64,000 bases of DNA from Dermanyssus gallinae (GCA_003439945.1 QVRM01006776.1:62001-126000), one strand, 5' to 3'; positions 1 to 10,940 are shown, numbered from the stretch's first letter. Translations and numbers: made by a program. Notes: generated by a model not told the origin, from the sequence alone.

Positions 1-306
1 CGGTAGACTTGCCTGCGTCCATGCCTTATCCTCGAGCGTCAGGTCAAGGATGTTTTCCAAGGCTCTCCTCACCTGGTCGTCCAGATCCAAAGTTTCTGAT
101 GGCAGAAGGAAGGCAGGTGAAGTCCGTAGTACGTACAAGACTTTTTGCACTCCCACTGCGTGCCGGAGCAGAAAGTAGGCTTGGTGTCTCCCGAGATGTC
201 CCAGTCGCTGGTAAAGCCGGGAGAGTTGTTCTCCCTTTTCGGCCAGTATCGGTTTAATCATGTCGGGGAACACCGCCGTACCTAGCAGGTCTAGCTCACA
301 CCGGTC
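1..306 (-). pseudogene. Post-RT region of a retroelement, partial at left window edge
   Basis: The minus strand is open from just after a TAG (307-309) to the window edge, 102 codons without a stop. The translation contains LDLLGTAVFPDMI, then a Leu/Arg-rich stretch with YQRLGHLGRHQAYFLLRHA and VQKVLYVLRTSPAFLLPSE, ending DKAWTQASLP. I recognise this order (LDLLG.., ..RLxxLxxHxAxFLLRxxxxxxKxLYxLRTSP.., WxQASLP) as the segment after the polymerase domain in a widespread invertebrate RT-encoding element class. The same class ends in the KRPDG motif seen at 3734-4258 and 27165-27262. It lies opposite in strand to the 3734-4258 fragment, so the two are not one element. There is no start codon because the frame begins after a stop beside a TAA repeat. 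The body is very likely an element remnant that continues left of the window; the exact clade is not assigned. Confidence 0.65.
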
Positions 307-325
307 CTAATAATAATAATAATAG
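306..325. repeat. TAA trinucleotide microsatellite
   Basis: A short run of TAA triplets borders the open frame at the left edge and supplies its upstream stop codons. Confidence 0.8.
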
Positions 326-1674
326 CTAGGCCGTTAGCTTCTTGGAGGCAAGGGTGGGCACAGAAGGCATTCCCTTAGTGCCAGACAACCGTTCTCTGAT
401 AAGGACACATCTAGACCATTTTTTCTTAAACTTTTTAAAGCATCGGCAATAAAATACCGTGGCTATTCTCTAAAATGTGTGCGAATGTTTGACGTGAGCA
501 ATAGCTCTGGTATTCCATCAGAAAATTACATAATGCCACTTGAATGTATGGCTAGCGTCAGGAACTGCCCACGTTCTCTAATTCCAATCCAATGTTGATG
601 CTATCTATGTGCTAGTTGTATTACATATGTGATACACATCTAATCACAGTTGTATAAACAATATGAGAGAAGTGCCAGAGGCGCTCTACAAAATACCGGC
701 AATGTTGTACAATTCCGGGATGGAACTGCTCTCCAAGCAGCGCAAGGTTCTTAGTCGCTTTTCCGTTCATGTATTCCGCCACAAGCTGTCATCGGACGGA
801 CTTTCATAACCCTTCTGATAACGGTTGCCAAACGTTTTGCGGCCTCATTTGCACCAAAGATCACCATGAAACATGTCGGTCAGCCTCGCTATCTGGGTGT
901 TAGGTCGGTGATATTTTCTGGAGATGCATATACAACATCTTTAATCTATAAGTTCAAGACTAACGGAAATGAATGCCGGTTTCGAGATTTAATTAACAAG
1001 TATAATGCAATGCAATTAACAGTTCCGAATCAAAGGCGATGTACCAATAATAAATAAAATTACCGTTTGTGCAAGATGTTCTATTTTCTCTAATTTATTT
1101 AGTGTAGTGAAGCATCGATGTGCTATGAATATGATGAAGTCATTGTATATAGAAATTAGAACTGCAAAATATAAGAGCCCTTTCTGGGCAATAGGAATAC
1201 TTTTACAACATTCCATGGCCCATAGCCAAGCGCATGTAAGCGTCATTAGAAGCTAGCCTTATCGGGAAATCTCTTAGTTCAGCTCGGGGCTGGATATTGC
1301 ACCACCAGCCCGTGTACACGCTGCAGATATTAATTCTCAATCCTTTGATCCGGCCAATATGGCAGTGATCTTAGTAGCATGATTACACGGCATAACAATA
1401 GACAAGCATTCGTTTTGACGTTACGACGTTGTGGTAAGGCTCTTGCGGGTTAATGTCGTGAACCTTAGTACCTGACCTGTATCACATCGATATCGTATAG
1501 TATACAAGTATATAATTACCGTCCCATCCTGTAAACCTCATTCAACCTCACGCAATAAGCTTGGTTGTTTACTAGGTCCTAGGTGTATATTTTTAGGTAC
1601 AACTTCATTGTGAATAATCATCGGTTGCGTCTTAAACCGACATTTTTCTGGAGAATAATATACTGTCGTAGGTC
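326..1674. other. AT-rich intergenic stretch, no gene seen
   Basis: I see only short open frames on either strand (all under 80 codons) with no family resemblance, and no RNA gene, TSD or terminal repeat. Confidence 0.6.
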
Positions 1675-1767
1675 TTGATTGTTGTTGTTGTTGTTTTTGC
1701 TGTTGTTGTCGTTGTCGTCGTCGTCGTTGTCGTTGTTGTTATTGTTGTTGTTGTTGTTGTTGTCGTT

Positions 1768-1805
<38 letters not shown>

Positions 1806-1807
1806 TT

Positions 1808-1876
<69 letters not shown>

Positions 1877-1890
1877 CTGTTGCTGTTGTT
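1675..1890. repeat. Compound GTT/GTC/CTG trinucleotide microsatellite
   Basis: About 215 bp of imperfect GTT, GTC and GCT triplets. Because every frame of such a repeat is open, it produces spurious poly-Val, poly-Leu/Ser and (minus strand) poly-Gln reading frames. No flanking coding sequence extends the frame convincingly. Confidence 0.95.
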
Positions 1891-2237
1891 CTACTGCCGC
1901 AATTATTGTCCGTGTTTCTATCCCTCCCCCTTTACGACCATATATATAAATCGCTGATTCTTTCTGATCTCTAACGTCTCGAGAAAGCAATCGCATTGAC
2001 ATACGCGGCCTCCATAGAAGCTCAATGGGATGGATCTTAGAATCCAGGCATTTTTAGAAAAAACCCACGACCGGGAAGATGTGGCGTTTCCACGTAGATC
2101 GTTCTAGAGTTGGCGTGTAAAGCGTGCGAATTTACAATGTGATGTTTAGCGCACTACAACCGAAAAGGTTGTCCGTCCTTGGCGCGGTGACGAAGTCAGC
2201 CTTTGAAGGACGCCATCGACTGACTTCGACATTGAAA

Positions 2238-2333
2238 AGGAGGAGCAACTTCTCTCACCCTATTTTGTGCTGCCCCAGCAAAAGCCTTAGGGCAAAATTG
2301 AGGCGTAGGGTAAGAGAAGTTGGGCCATCCTCC
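2238..2333. other. Long imperfect hairpin, pre-miRNA sized
   Basis: The two arms around 2238-2265 and 2306-2333 are nearly complementary: GGAGGA...CAACTTCTCTCACCCT pairs with AGGGTAAGAGAAGTTGGGCCATCCTCC, with a small bulge. The inner part also pairs partly (TTTTGTGCTGCCCC with GGGCAAAATTG). The total length of about 96 nt is in the range of a miRNA precursor or a small foldback element. No expression evidence is available from sequence. Confidence 0.5.
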
Positions 2334-2728
2334 CTACGGGCACATGGAATGAAGGGGTGTGACAACCGACACGAAATAACCATTCGACTAGCGTAAAGCT
2401 GCAGCTGTAGAGCTTGTTTGTAGGTTTGTTGTTGTTGTTGCACGCAGCCTGTCGCCTTCGTCGTCTGTGCCGAGCTGACCCATCCTTTCGCCTGAGGAGT
2501 CGCAATGCAAATGAACGTACGCATAGTAGCACAATGCTGCGTTCCGACTGTATAGAGAAAGCAGAGGGCAACGTCCTGACAGCATTGTGTGCTTGAAAAG
2601 CAATGGCCAACGCGTTTGCGCACGCTTGTAGACCCACGGACAAACAAACACCACTCTGACAATCTCAGCTATTGCCACTGTAATGGAGGGACCCGTGAAC
2701 GAGAACCTGTTTGACTTCTTCCATTTCT
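2334..2728. other. Mixed-composition stretch, overlapping ORFs of unknown status
   Basis: Several overlapping open frames of 90-135 codons occur on the minus strand (2255-2662) around a short GTT repeat at 2429-2442. They begin at non-ATG codons, carry no recognisable domain and overlap each other, so they are probably non-coding. Confidence 0.45.
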
Positions 2729-2765
2729 AAATGCAAAACAGCCTTATCGTGGCTGTTTTGCATTT
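2729..2765. other. Perfect 15-bp stem hairpin
   Basis: AAATGCAAAACAGCC (2729-2743) is the exact reverse complement of 2751-2765, separated by a 7-nt loop. It could be a structured RNA or a recombination scar; nothing adjacent indicates a role. Confidence 0.8.
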
Positions 2766-3640
2766 GCCGAACTGGAAGATGCAGCAACGTCAAACGTTAG
2801 CGCTGTAAATGTTCGCTACCGGCATTGACATTAAAGTTTGTGAAAAAAAATGTTGACCATAATAGTCGCTGCAGCCACGGCAACAATATTAAAAATAAAA
2901 AGAAAACCAACAATATAAGCCGTCCGCGGTATCCTGCTGAAATGATCAACACCTAAGCGAGTTGGAACCGTAACCGCTAGATCACCGGGATATTCACCGG
3001 GAGCAACGTTAGTCCACAGCGTTATACTGACTAATAAACTCATCTATAATATGCTTAGATATATTTTCCGTCACCCAGTGTCTCGAAGAAACGGTAAGGA
3101 TACAGGGCATATAGTTGCAAATCTTAATGGCGTCCCCACCAAGCGTTGTGTGTCTGGTAAACTAAACGATATTGTAAAAAATGCCAAATCAATGAATCAA
3201 CATAACTTGGAGACCAACAACTACAGCACTCTAAGTTTAAAACCGAAACGCGGTGTTTCTGGTCCACCAGCATCAATCGAGTAGTAAGAGAACAATGCGT
3301 TGAGATCTGACAAGTCATCCCCCGTAACGGCGGAACGTTGTTTGTTTCATATAGGAGTGCTGTTAATCTATGGATACGCTCATAGCTGCTGTGAGACACG
3401 TATGGAGGCCCAATGGGGTGATGCTAATGATGTTAGGGATCTGGCTGTTGTTATGTCACGACATGGAGACTGTATTGCACGTACTATGACAGCGTGGCGA
3501 TGTTGTGGCAGTGTACGATACTCTAGTCGTTGCAGTTAGTGTACGTGCAACAATGTGGTCGGTCTGCTATCGTGTTTTTTTTTATTTATTTGTGGGGTTT
3601 AAGGGTTGAAAATACATTTACGTACGACTGAGCAAAAGCA
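2766..3640. other. Intergenic stretch, no gene seen
   Basis: Only short anonymous frames are present. The last part (about 3640-3733) may be decayed sequence upstream of the retroelement tail that follows, since a frame there reads VDS-like then GLSH, but it is too degraded to call. Confidence 0.5.
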
Positions 3641-3733
3641 TACAGGGATTGGCTGTCCCCAGAACATGCTCACACTCAGACAGTATGGGACTCAGCCACC
3701 AGACAGCAAGTCTCACCACCAAGTTTCGGCGCT

Positions 3734-4258
3734 TTGCAAGAGTCGAGCCGTAGGCTTAAGGCAATACCCACTAAAACCGTACATATATACACGACAGTGC
3801 CTACATATATGTATCCCCTCGAACCCCCAGGTCTCTGCGCGGAGGACGGCAAACGTCCAGATGGTATGACACTCACACCATTCGAGCGAGGCAAAATGCT
3901 AGTTTGGGATGCAACCGTTACCGACTTCTTAGCTCCTTCTATGGTCGGTGGCGGCGCATCTGAAGCTGGTTATGCAGCCCACCTTGCGGAGACTAACAAG
4001 TTGAGAAAATACTCATCAATCGGCTATCCCCATGAATTTTGCCCTCTCGCGTTTGAAACCCTAGGTGCCCCTGGCGTTCGGACCAAGCAGCTGATCCGCA
4101 AAGTTGGGACCTTGTTAAACCTGTCATCCGGTGATAACAGGTCATCGTCCTTTTTTAAACAACGCCTGGATCTTGACATACAACGTGGAAACGCTGCCTC
4201 CGTTCGGGGCACACTCCTGAAGTGGTCTCGCCCTGGCCTCATCGAAACGGACACGTGA
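3734..4258 (+). pseudogene. C-terminal tail of an RT-encoding retroelement with KRPDG/D-x-T (restriction-like) motif
   Basis: This 174-codon frame opens at a TTG rather than ATG, so it is the surviving 3' end of a longer coding region. Residues about 31-66 read LEPPGL, then GKRPDGMTLTPFERGK, then LVWDATVTD. These are followed by a helix with AGYAAHLAE and K..KY, by FCPLAFETLGAPG, and by SSSFFKQRLDLDIQRGNAAS near the end. The RPD..(about 14 residues)..D-x-T arrangement is typical of PD-(D/E)xK (restriction-like) nucleases, and the whole tail matches a widespread invertebrate retroelement class as I recall it. The frame closes with TGA. An AATAAA at 4325-4330 may be the element's poly(A) signal. 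Function is inferred from motif spacing, not proven. The 5' portion is missing or decayed. Confidence 0.6.
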
Positions 4259-4324
4259 CAGTCACAATGCGCATTGGCTTAGCTAGTTGATGTGTGCAAC
4301 ATATACCTAATGTATTATACGAAA

Positions 4325-4330
4325 AATAAA
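4325..4330 (+). promoter_or_regulatory. AATAAA polyadenylation signal, candidate
   Basis: The hexamer lies about 65 bp after the stop of the 3734-4258 frame on the same strand and could be the 3'-end signal of that element. Confidence 0.35.
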
Positions 4331-4430
4331 CTTTATAAGTATGTATCCCCCTTAAGATGACCCTCCGGCCTGCGGGATCCTTGACAGAGAAGAGTAACTA
4401 CGCACAGGCGGTGGGGAAGTCTCGGAAGCT

Positions 4431-4925
4431 TTAAATCATTATGTCCTGATTGTCGAATCGCGTGGTGCAAGCGACTCTCTTATGCTTTCCACTAGTCTTG
4501 TTCTTCCGGCATCTTCCTTTGCCTTCATAATACGTTGAGTAGGCTTTGCAGCCGCGTCCCAGTTGTTGACCGACGTGAGCATGTGTGCGACTAGCTCTCC
4601 CAGAGTGTGCTTTCTGGGCATGCCTCGTCTGGTTTCGGTCCATGCGGCACATCTCAAAACCGTATGTTCCGGAGAGTCCACCTCGTCGCAATACAAACAT
4701 TGCGTTGAGTCAACTTTTCCTATCCGGGTTAGATACACCTAGAAATCGCCATGATTCGTAAAAACCTGGGTCAAATGGTAAGTAAGACGACCCCCAGGAC
4801 GATTCATCCATAGGCGGATGTTTGGAATAAGGTTCCTCACAGGCGCTCCTGGTTGTCCGTCTGGGATACTGTCCCACTCCTCCTGCCACCGGTCGAGTGT
4901 TACCTCGCGTTCTTGTTCCAGTTCC
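4431..4925 (-). pseudogene. R1-like non-LTR retrotransposon, C-terminal fragment A
   Basis: On the minus strand the reading frame gives LDRWQEEWD, LIPNIRLWMNRPGG, YHLTQVFTNHGDF, then an in-frame TAG (4739-4741), then VYLTRIGK and the Cys/His knuckle QCLYCDEVDSPEHTVLRCAAW (C-x2-C-x7-H-x4-C). Downstream is a W and MKAKE-containing tail ending at 4439. This order (RWQxxW, LIPDIxxWxxRxxGExxxxLTQxLTGHG, YLxRIGK, CCHC) is diagnostic of the C-terminus of R1-clade retrotransposons. It sits immediately 3' of the longer R1-like copy on the same strand but repeats the same domain, so it is a separate 5'-truncated copy. The TAG makes it inactive. Confidence 0.85.
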
Positions 4926-5255
4926 TATCGTGTGGTTTGTCATACTGGTGATGTACTGTGCAGACGCCGTAGTGAGTAATTGGACAGCGATGGTGGCTTG
5001 TCGCAGGTCAGTCTATATACAAAATCTTGTGTCCACCGCGGGAGTTGACGACAGAAAGCAGAAAGAACATCGGTAAGTTGAGGCTAGAAATTGGATTGTG
5101 GAAGTCGTTGTTCCATGGAGCTGTTTGTCGAAGTATGTAGAACTAAATATAACTAGATAGTAGTATATGTATTTTTCTTCAGTTCGGCATGTGGGATTAG
5201 GCCAACGTAGTCGTGGAGTGAATGATCGGTTGTGGCGTTTCCGCCACGCCCAAGC

Positions 5256-5257
<2 letters not shown>

Positions 5258-5311
<54 letters not shown>
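5258..5311. repeat. TA dinucleotide microsatellite
   Basis: About 54 bp of uninterrupted TA, lying between R1-like fragments A and B. Confidence 0.95.
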
Positions 5312-7584
5312 CATTTTGCGATGATTTATTAATCAATTACAATACATTTGCACACTCCGCAGTGCTCGCCTTCAGCCCTATAGCCATCGTACTGCGTCGC
5401 TCCGCCTGCGAAACGGTTCTTCTAGAGGTACAGGCGTATTCTGTCATCTCTATTGCGTCTCTGTCTCTCCTGAGGCACTCTAGGTGCCCCTTTCTAAATA
5501 GCACCTCTCGCGCCACTGCAGCTCCTATATGCGAGTTAGAGGTGCCTTCACAAATGAATTGCACAAATTGTTAAATCCCCTGAGTAGGCAGGTCCGGAGG
5601 ATTTGGATAGTTTAGGTCTCCGCCCAACTTTAATTGGTCCAACACTTTTCTTTCAGCCTCTATTCCGACTTGCGCAAAAACTGGGCAGACCAACAGAGTA
5701 TGGACTGCCCATGCCACAGTGTACACATGTGTCCGAGGAGGTTTTTCCTAATCCTTGACAGATATGTCTGAAAGTCCGTTATAACCTGCATCAAAAAGTG
5801 ATCAACCTCTCCGCCGGGCCGATTCAACCACTTCCTTATGTCAGGAATGAGATCGCGTACGCGCGCACCCGGTGCAACACCCGGAATGGCAGCCTATTCG
5901 TCCTGTCATGCAGTGAGTGTGCCTTCCCTTTCGGCATCTTTGACTTCTTTATTAGCGCTTTATGGGCCCCTATCCTATAGTCTTTGTTTTTCCTCCGCCT
6001 TTAAGTCCAGGGGACGAGCGCCAGCAAGGACAGGTGCAGCGGGGATGTTGACAGTACTGAAGGCCTGAGTAATTCGTAAGGCCGCGGTCCTTTGTGTTCT
6101 TCTTAGCATATTCTTTAGCCCTTGTGACCCGTTAGTCGCTTTGAATCACACCGGTGCTCCAAACGACGCCAAAGATTCGACGACCGACTTGATGAGTCGC
6201 CTACGTCCTGCTTTACTTGGTCCGTGAACGTTAGGGAGGACGTTGGCTGTTGTGCTTGCCTACCTTCTCCACATTCTTCATAGCGTTTCTAGCATAGTGC
6301 ATACTCTTCATTCCTCTGTTTAGATGTATGCCATAATACCTTGGCTACACTGACCATACTTGTCTGGACCTTATTTAAGACAAGGCTGATGGGTCGCGCT
6401 TGGTTCCATCCTACCAGCAGAATGCCTGCACTCCTTCTTCGGAACAAGAGACAATCCAGCCTCCTTCATCCATTCCTCTACAACTTTCAGGGCTTCATTT
6501 GCGTATAATTTGATCTCCGTAGTCGTCTTCGCCTGCACCGTCACAGCCAACTCGTCTGCATAAGCTTAAAGCTCCACTCTTACAGGGAGGTTACGTAGTC
6601 GAAACACATCGTCATACGCTATGTTCGACCGTAGTAGCCCGAGGATGGAACCCTGTGGGACACGCGCCGTCATAGGCATCACCTTACCCTCACAAGTGAT
6701 GACACGATCTTTTAAGTAGTCCGAGATTAGTCTTACCAGGCATTGTGAGATCTCCCTCTTAACCAGTGTATCCAAAATATTTTTTTTAAGGCGGGCGTTT
6801 TTCACGTCTAGCAGCACAGCAAGGTATAACTTGCGGGTGTTAGGCATGAAGCTGTGCAATGTTTCTGCCAGGCCGTTTTCTCGGCGAAGACTCGAAGCCT
6901 CTCTGCTACAATGGCTTCCACATCCTTTGCTAACGAGCTAATCAAGCAGATAGGCCTATAACCGCAATTTCCTTAAGGCAGAAGAACTGCCTTACTGTTT
7001 CCATGCTTTAGAATTTTTCCTTCTTTTATAAGCTTACTTCGTCACTTTTGCCGCAACCTCAGGGAACTTCTCAAACAGAGCTTTCACAACCATTATAGGA
7101 ATGCCGGTGGGCCCTGACGCTTTACCTTGTTTGATTCACGCAGCTGTTTTACTGCGTGTTACTCCTACAACAGATATTATTTTCTGATCCTTTATCTAAT
7201 TGGCTGTTCTCGTAAACATCTTTAGGAAAGTCTGCGCGCTGGGGGAACAACTTCATCAGTAGACACGTCCTCTCTGGATTTTTCAGAATGGTTTTTGAAG
7301 CGCTCATTTGCAGCTTGCTTCGAACCATTTTGTACGGTCTTCCCTATGAGTCGTCGTCAAGCGTCGCGAGGAATTCTCTCCATCAATTCCTTTTGCTGTC
7401 GACAATTTTCTTTTTAATAATTCTACTGTTTCGAAACTCCGTTATCAGAAAGGGGAGTAATTCCACATTTCCTCTAGCTCTCTCTATGGCCCTCCTTGCT
7501 CTTAGACACTCTTTTCGGGCCCTGTTCCACCTGTGTTTTCCTTGCGCCGGCTTTCTTCTTATAGGGTGTGTTGTGGACATGCAG

Positions 7585-7596
7585 GTTTTCAAGCAA
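7585..7596. repeat. TSD, left copy
   Basis: GTTTTCAAGCAA here is repeated exactly at 8026-8037 and brackets the poly(A)-tailed insertion. Confidence 0.85.
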
Positions 7597-8025
7597 TGGA
7601 GGGAGGCGACGAACTTGTTCGACGCCGTTTTGACACTCAAGACAGCCAAGGAAACGGCCAGGCGGGAGAGGTTTAAGCGGGTCGAGCGAGAGTGGTCGAG
7701 ACGAGAAGCCGAGGGAGAGGGCAGGGGGTGGGGAGCAGCCAGGCCCTCATGGTCTCGACGCACCCTCACAGGACGGATTACAAAATGGCATCCCCCTATC
7801 CAACCGCAGGTAGACATGCGGGATGATAGTCGGGGATAGAGCTGATTGAAGGAGAACGGCAGAGACGCCTCTCCCACGGCTTCGAAGTAATGCCAAAGTA
7901 ATGCCGAGCCTGGGGGGGCGGGGAGGAATCCGGGTGTAGTGGGTTTGCGAGTCTTACACTAGTCACGCAGGCTGCTAGTGGCGCATGTGCATCATGCATT
8001 CCCAAAACATCCCAGAACAAAAAAA
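7597..8025 (+). mobile_element. Poly(A)-tailed retroposon inserted in R1-like element B
   Basis: A 429-bp segment ends in CCCAGAACAAAAAAA and is flanked by an exact 12-bp duplication (7585-7596 and 8026-8037). Removing it joins the R1 linker (ACLKTF / RWNRARKECLRARR) on the other strand. Its 3' part (about 7880-8020) recurs in three other places in this window, each time in minus orientation (48429-48586, 59010-59090, 59850-60000). The 5' part carries a plus-strand open frame ending near 7839, with charged residues (KETARRERFKRVEREWSRREAE) and then KWHPPIQPQVDMRDD. I do not recognise that protein. No tRNA-like promoter is evident at the 5' end, so it may be a 5'-truncated LINE with an L1-like poly(A) tail rather than a SINE. 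Confidence 0.75.
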
Positions 8026-8037
8026 GTTTTCAAGCAA
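8026..8037. repeat. TSD, right copy
   Basis: GTTTTCAAGCAA, identical to 7585-7596, directly follows the poly(A) of the inserted retroposon. Confidence 0.85.
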
Positions 8038-8973
8038 GCCTTCCTCAAAGCCCTCTCTAACTCTACTGCGTCGCTTGGGAGCCCGTCTATCTGGAAGACA
8101 TTCTGCATTGCGTCTTTAGTACCCCACTATTGTTGATCGCAAACCGCCGCCGAGACAAGAGAGGTATTTGTCTAGTGTTTTTTTATAATTATATTCTCGA
8201 TACAGTAATGATCATTCAAATTCTCCTCCTCAGTAAGTACTCTCCAATCGGCGACCAATGCAGCCATCATCTCGTGCAGGTCGTCAGTCTACGCTTGACA
8301 TTGTTTTGCTCTATGAAACGTAAGATCTACTCATTATCTAAAACAACCATGTTTTTTGGCGTCATCTAGTTCATTAGCAGTAACCCTCTTCTATCTGCAC
8401 GGGAAGAGCCCCACACCTCTGACGCTGCAGTGAAGTCTCCTCCTATGTGGTGTAGGGGCTTCGTCAATTGATTTTGTTAGCTCGTCTAGATATTCGTCAA
8501 AGGCCTCTAGTTCAATATTTGGAATTATGTAGCAAGAGTATATCTTGCGTATAAGATATCAGCGGCAGGCTGAACGTTTTACGCATTGCTCCAGCGAGGC
8601 GTTGTAGTAGCAACGGCGTCCAGTACACTGGCGTAAATAAAAATTTCATTGTAGTTAGATTCGTTCCTTGTCGTTTGTCATCGGCATTGGTTGGGCAATA
8701 TTGTGCTGCAACATTCCTCTGTTGGAACAAGTCTATCACGTGAACGCGGGAATGTATGGTCTAGCTGACGACGAACACGACGTGATCGCATAGAGTAGTC
8801 TCCGATCGATGAGCACCAAAAGAACAGGTGCGTTCGAATGTGCCTAGGGAGTCCATTTGACAAATTTTGATGACGTGGCCACCGCTACATTTTTAAGGGA
8901 GGTCGCAAAGAAGTCGACGCTAATTAAGGTCAGGTTTATTAAAAGCCATAAGAGCGAGAAGAAGCCAATAAAG

Positions 8974-9055
8974 TTGTAGCGAGGAAAGTGATAGGGGTTA
9001 GGAAAGAGTATGCAAATTGTAGCGAGAAGAGTGATAGGGGTTAGGAAAGAGTATG
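8974..9055. repeat. Tandem duplication, two 39-bp units
   Basis: Units 8974-9012 and 9017-9055 both read TTGTAGCGAG...GTGATAGGGGTTAGG...GTATG and differ only in a couple of bases in the middle, with a 4-bp spacer. Confidence 0.9.
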
Positions 9056-9099
9056 TGTGTTTTTCTGTCTTAGTCTGTCTCTTTCTCTCTGTGTAGTGC

Positions 9100-9960
9100 G
9101 GTTATTCGCCGCCAAAACAGAGGTTCGCTTAAAGAAGCGTAGGTTGACGGCGGCTATCCACGCAATGCATCCGTTCCAAAATGGCGAGCGAGTTACGAGT
9201 GGTGTACGCGGCCAAAAAGCCGGCTACTTTTACCGTCGCAAGAAGAACGCGTGGAGGAACGTTTGTCCTCTCTGCAGTGGTCGACGGTGATGTTAGTGGT
9301 GGCGGTAGTATGGTAGTTTGATCGAAGGAGAATTTGAGTGAGCAAGCTAGTGGGCGGGTAGCGGACGAAGATGACCGACACGAAGCCCGAAGAGTCATAT
9401 AGAGAAGGAGTGGGCCGGGCCGGGCTGGGTACAGGAGGGGCAACCAAGATGCCGACACATCGTTTCCGCTACATAAAGCGCCGTCGTTCTTACTTCTGGA
9501 GGAACGCGGCAAACAGCCGAGCAAGCGAGGAGTCGTCGGCCCGATGCCGGCCGTGTTTTGTAGCTGCTGGCTCCGACAACGACGCCAAGAACGACGCGGC
9601 GATGGCGGCACGGCGGTCGTGCGGGACGGAATGCAGCAGCTCAGCCGACGTCCGAGACCGAGCACAGCAGAACACACGCCTTTCTTTATATTGCGTAGCT
9701 TAGCATCTTAAGAAGAAAGCAAAGGAGATGCTGAGGAAGGGAAAGTGAGAAGGGTAGATAGAAATGGAGGGGTCTGTCCAAGGCCGACACCGACGGCCTT
9801 CATTCGGTCTGGCTCTCCGACAAACAGACAGATCCTCCTTAGACAGGGTAAAAAGTAAGAGACGCAGCAGCAACAACAACAATAGCGTATACCACAGCAA
9901 CAGTAACAACAGCAGCTAGCAATCACTTTTCACATTTCCTAGAGACGAAGACCGCTAGCT
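9100..9960. other. GC-rich island with overlapping open frames
   Basis: CpG-rich, relatively complex sequence with long open frames on both strands (plus 9371-9703; minus 9129-9677), then a CAA/CAG-like repeat near 9868-9918. Neither strand shows a recognisable domain. It could be a promoter or first-exon region or simply GC-rich non-coding DNA; there is no decisive splice or start signal. Confidence 0.4.
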
Positions 9961-10940
9961 GTTCGCCCTAGCAGAAGAATGGTGGAAGTGCAAAAGTAAG
10001 GCAATTGCTTGCACGCACGCTCGGCCACTGTCTCTTACCCATTTGTGCGCTTTCTACTTGTTTTTCTTTCTCTCTCTCTCTCTGTCTCTCACTTACACAC
10101 ACCCTGTTTCTCTGGCCGCATGTATGTATCGCTCTCTATTATCCCCCCCCCCCCCCCCACGCCCCCATGTCGGGCCTGTTTCTCTGCTTTTCTGTCATCA
10201 TGCTTGAGCGAATCATCTGCTTGTCCCGTTCATAAACCAAGTGACCGAACTGACAAACCAACAGACCAAACCTCACAGACCTTCCTTCACAGACTTACTC
10301 CGACCAATCGAGCAAGGATTAGCGAAGTAGAACGAACACAAGCCAAGATTTGCCAAAATCACACAGCGGTCGCCGACGAACGTATAACAAGTAGTCTCGA
10401 AAAGATTACCGTCTGACCGACGTTTCGCGCTGACGGACTTAAGGCATGCCTGGCAACCGGCTGTTAGAGTAGTTCTTCTGCCACGAGGGCGGAGGCATGC
10501 GATCGCGGGTCCGCAGACTGTCCTCGTTAGAGCGCTCCGCATCTAAACTTGGTCAAGTGCACGTTTGCAACACAATAGATCAATGATTTGCTTAGTACTA
10601 CTGTAGTTGCTGGTGCTTTTTTAAATTGAGTATATGTTACAACTATTTTCATCGGAACTACTCTCGTTACTCGCTGAAATTGGAGCACCTTGTTTACAAT
10701 TGTTCCCTCCTATGTTGGTTTTCAGCAGTCATTTCATCTCGCCGTTGGCTCGTCGTTTCAGCTCGTTTTCCCTCCTCAGTATGCCCTCCACCACTCTGGT
10801 ACCCTGCCTCCATTTGCACTCATCCTCGAGCACAGCGGTGAATAAGTCTGTCACTGTTATGTCTGAAGACGCCATTGCCGGTGACTCCCGTATGAGTCCA
10901 CCATCCAAAGACACACAAGGATTGTGTGGGTTACGTCATC
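9961..10940. other. Pyrimidine-rich intergenic stretch, no gene seen
   Basis: Contains CT-rich runs (10064-10094) and a poly-C tract (about 10143-10159). Short frames on both strands have no similarity I can name. Confidence 0.5.

Larger units (their letters stand above)
5345..8620 (-). pseudogene. R1-like non-LTR retrotransposon B (endonuclease-RT-knuckle), decayed and interrupted
   Basis: Read on the minus strand, the remnant runs from right to left. An APE endonuclease part gives YSCYIIPNIEL (near 8550), GGDFTA..EVWGSSRADRRG (GGDFTA at 8426-8443, normally GDFNA) and W..L....LNDH (8208-8216, the SDH site). A linker is followed by RARKECLRARR and K..W..F. The RT gives KASGPTGIP, LAVLLDVKNA, VPQGSILG, NIAYDD and AYADELAV (6551-6562, the catalytic YADD changed to YADE). 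Near 5.6-6.1 kb come LVLAGA.PLDL, RVRDLIPDIRKW and HFLMQV. Stops and frameshifts are frequent, so it is dead. The 7597-8025 segment is a later insertion. The order and motifs are those of R1-clade elements. Nothing resembling 28S rDNA flanks it, so this is a non-rDNA R1 relative. Confidence 0.85.

Noticed and set aside
1675..2002. Poly-Val, poly-Leu and poly-Gln frames
   Set aside because: Products of the GTT/GTC triplet microsatellite, open in every frame.
5167..5574. 135-codon frame with Tyr-Ile repeats
   Set aside because: It reads through a TA microsatellite. The same applies to frames at 33068-33391, 43345-43705, 56903-57181 and 58599-59021.
4431..8620. R1 fragments A and B as one element
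   Set aside because: Both contain the same C-terminal domain (LIP.IR.W, LTQ-type motif), so they are separate copies.
9129..9677. 182-codon minus frame in a GC-rich island
   Set aside because: Overlaps a 110-codon plus frame that looks equally good; no domain, start context or splice evidence.
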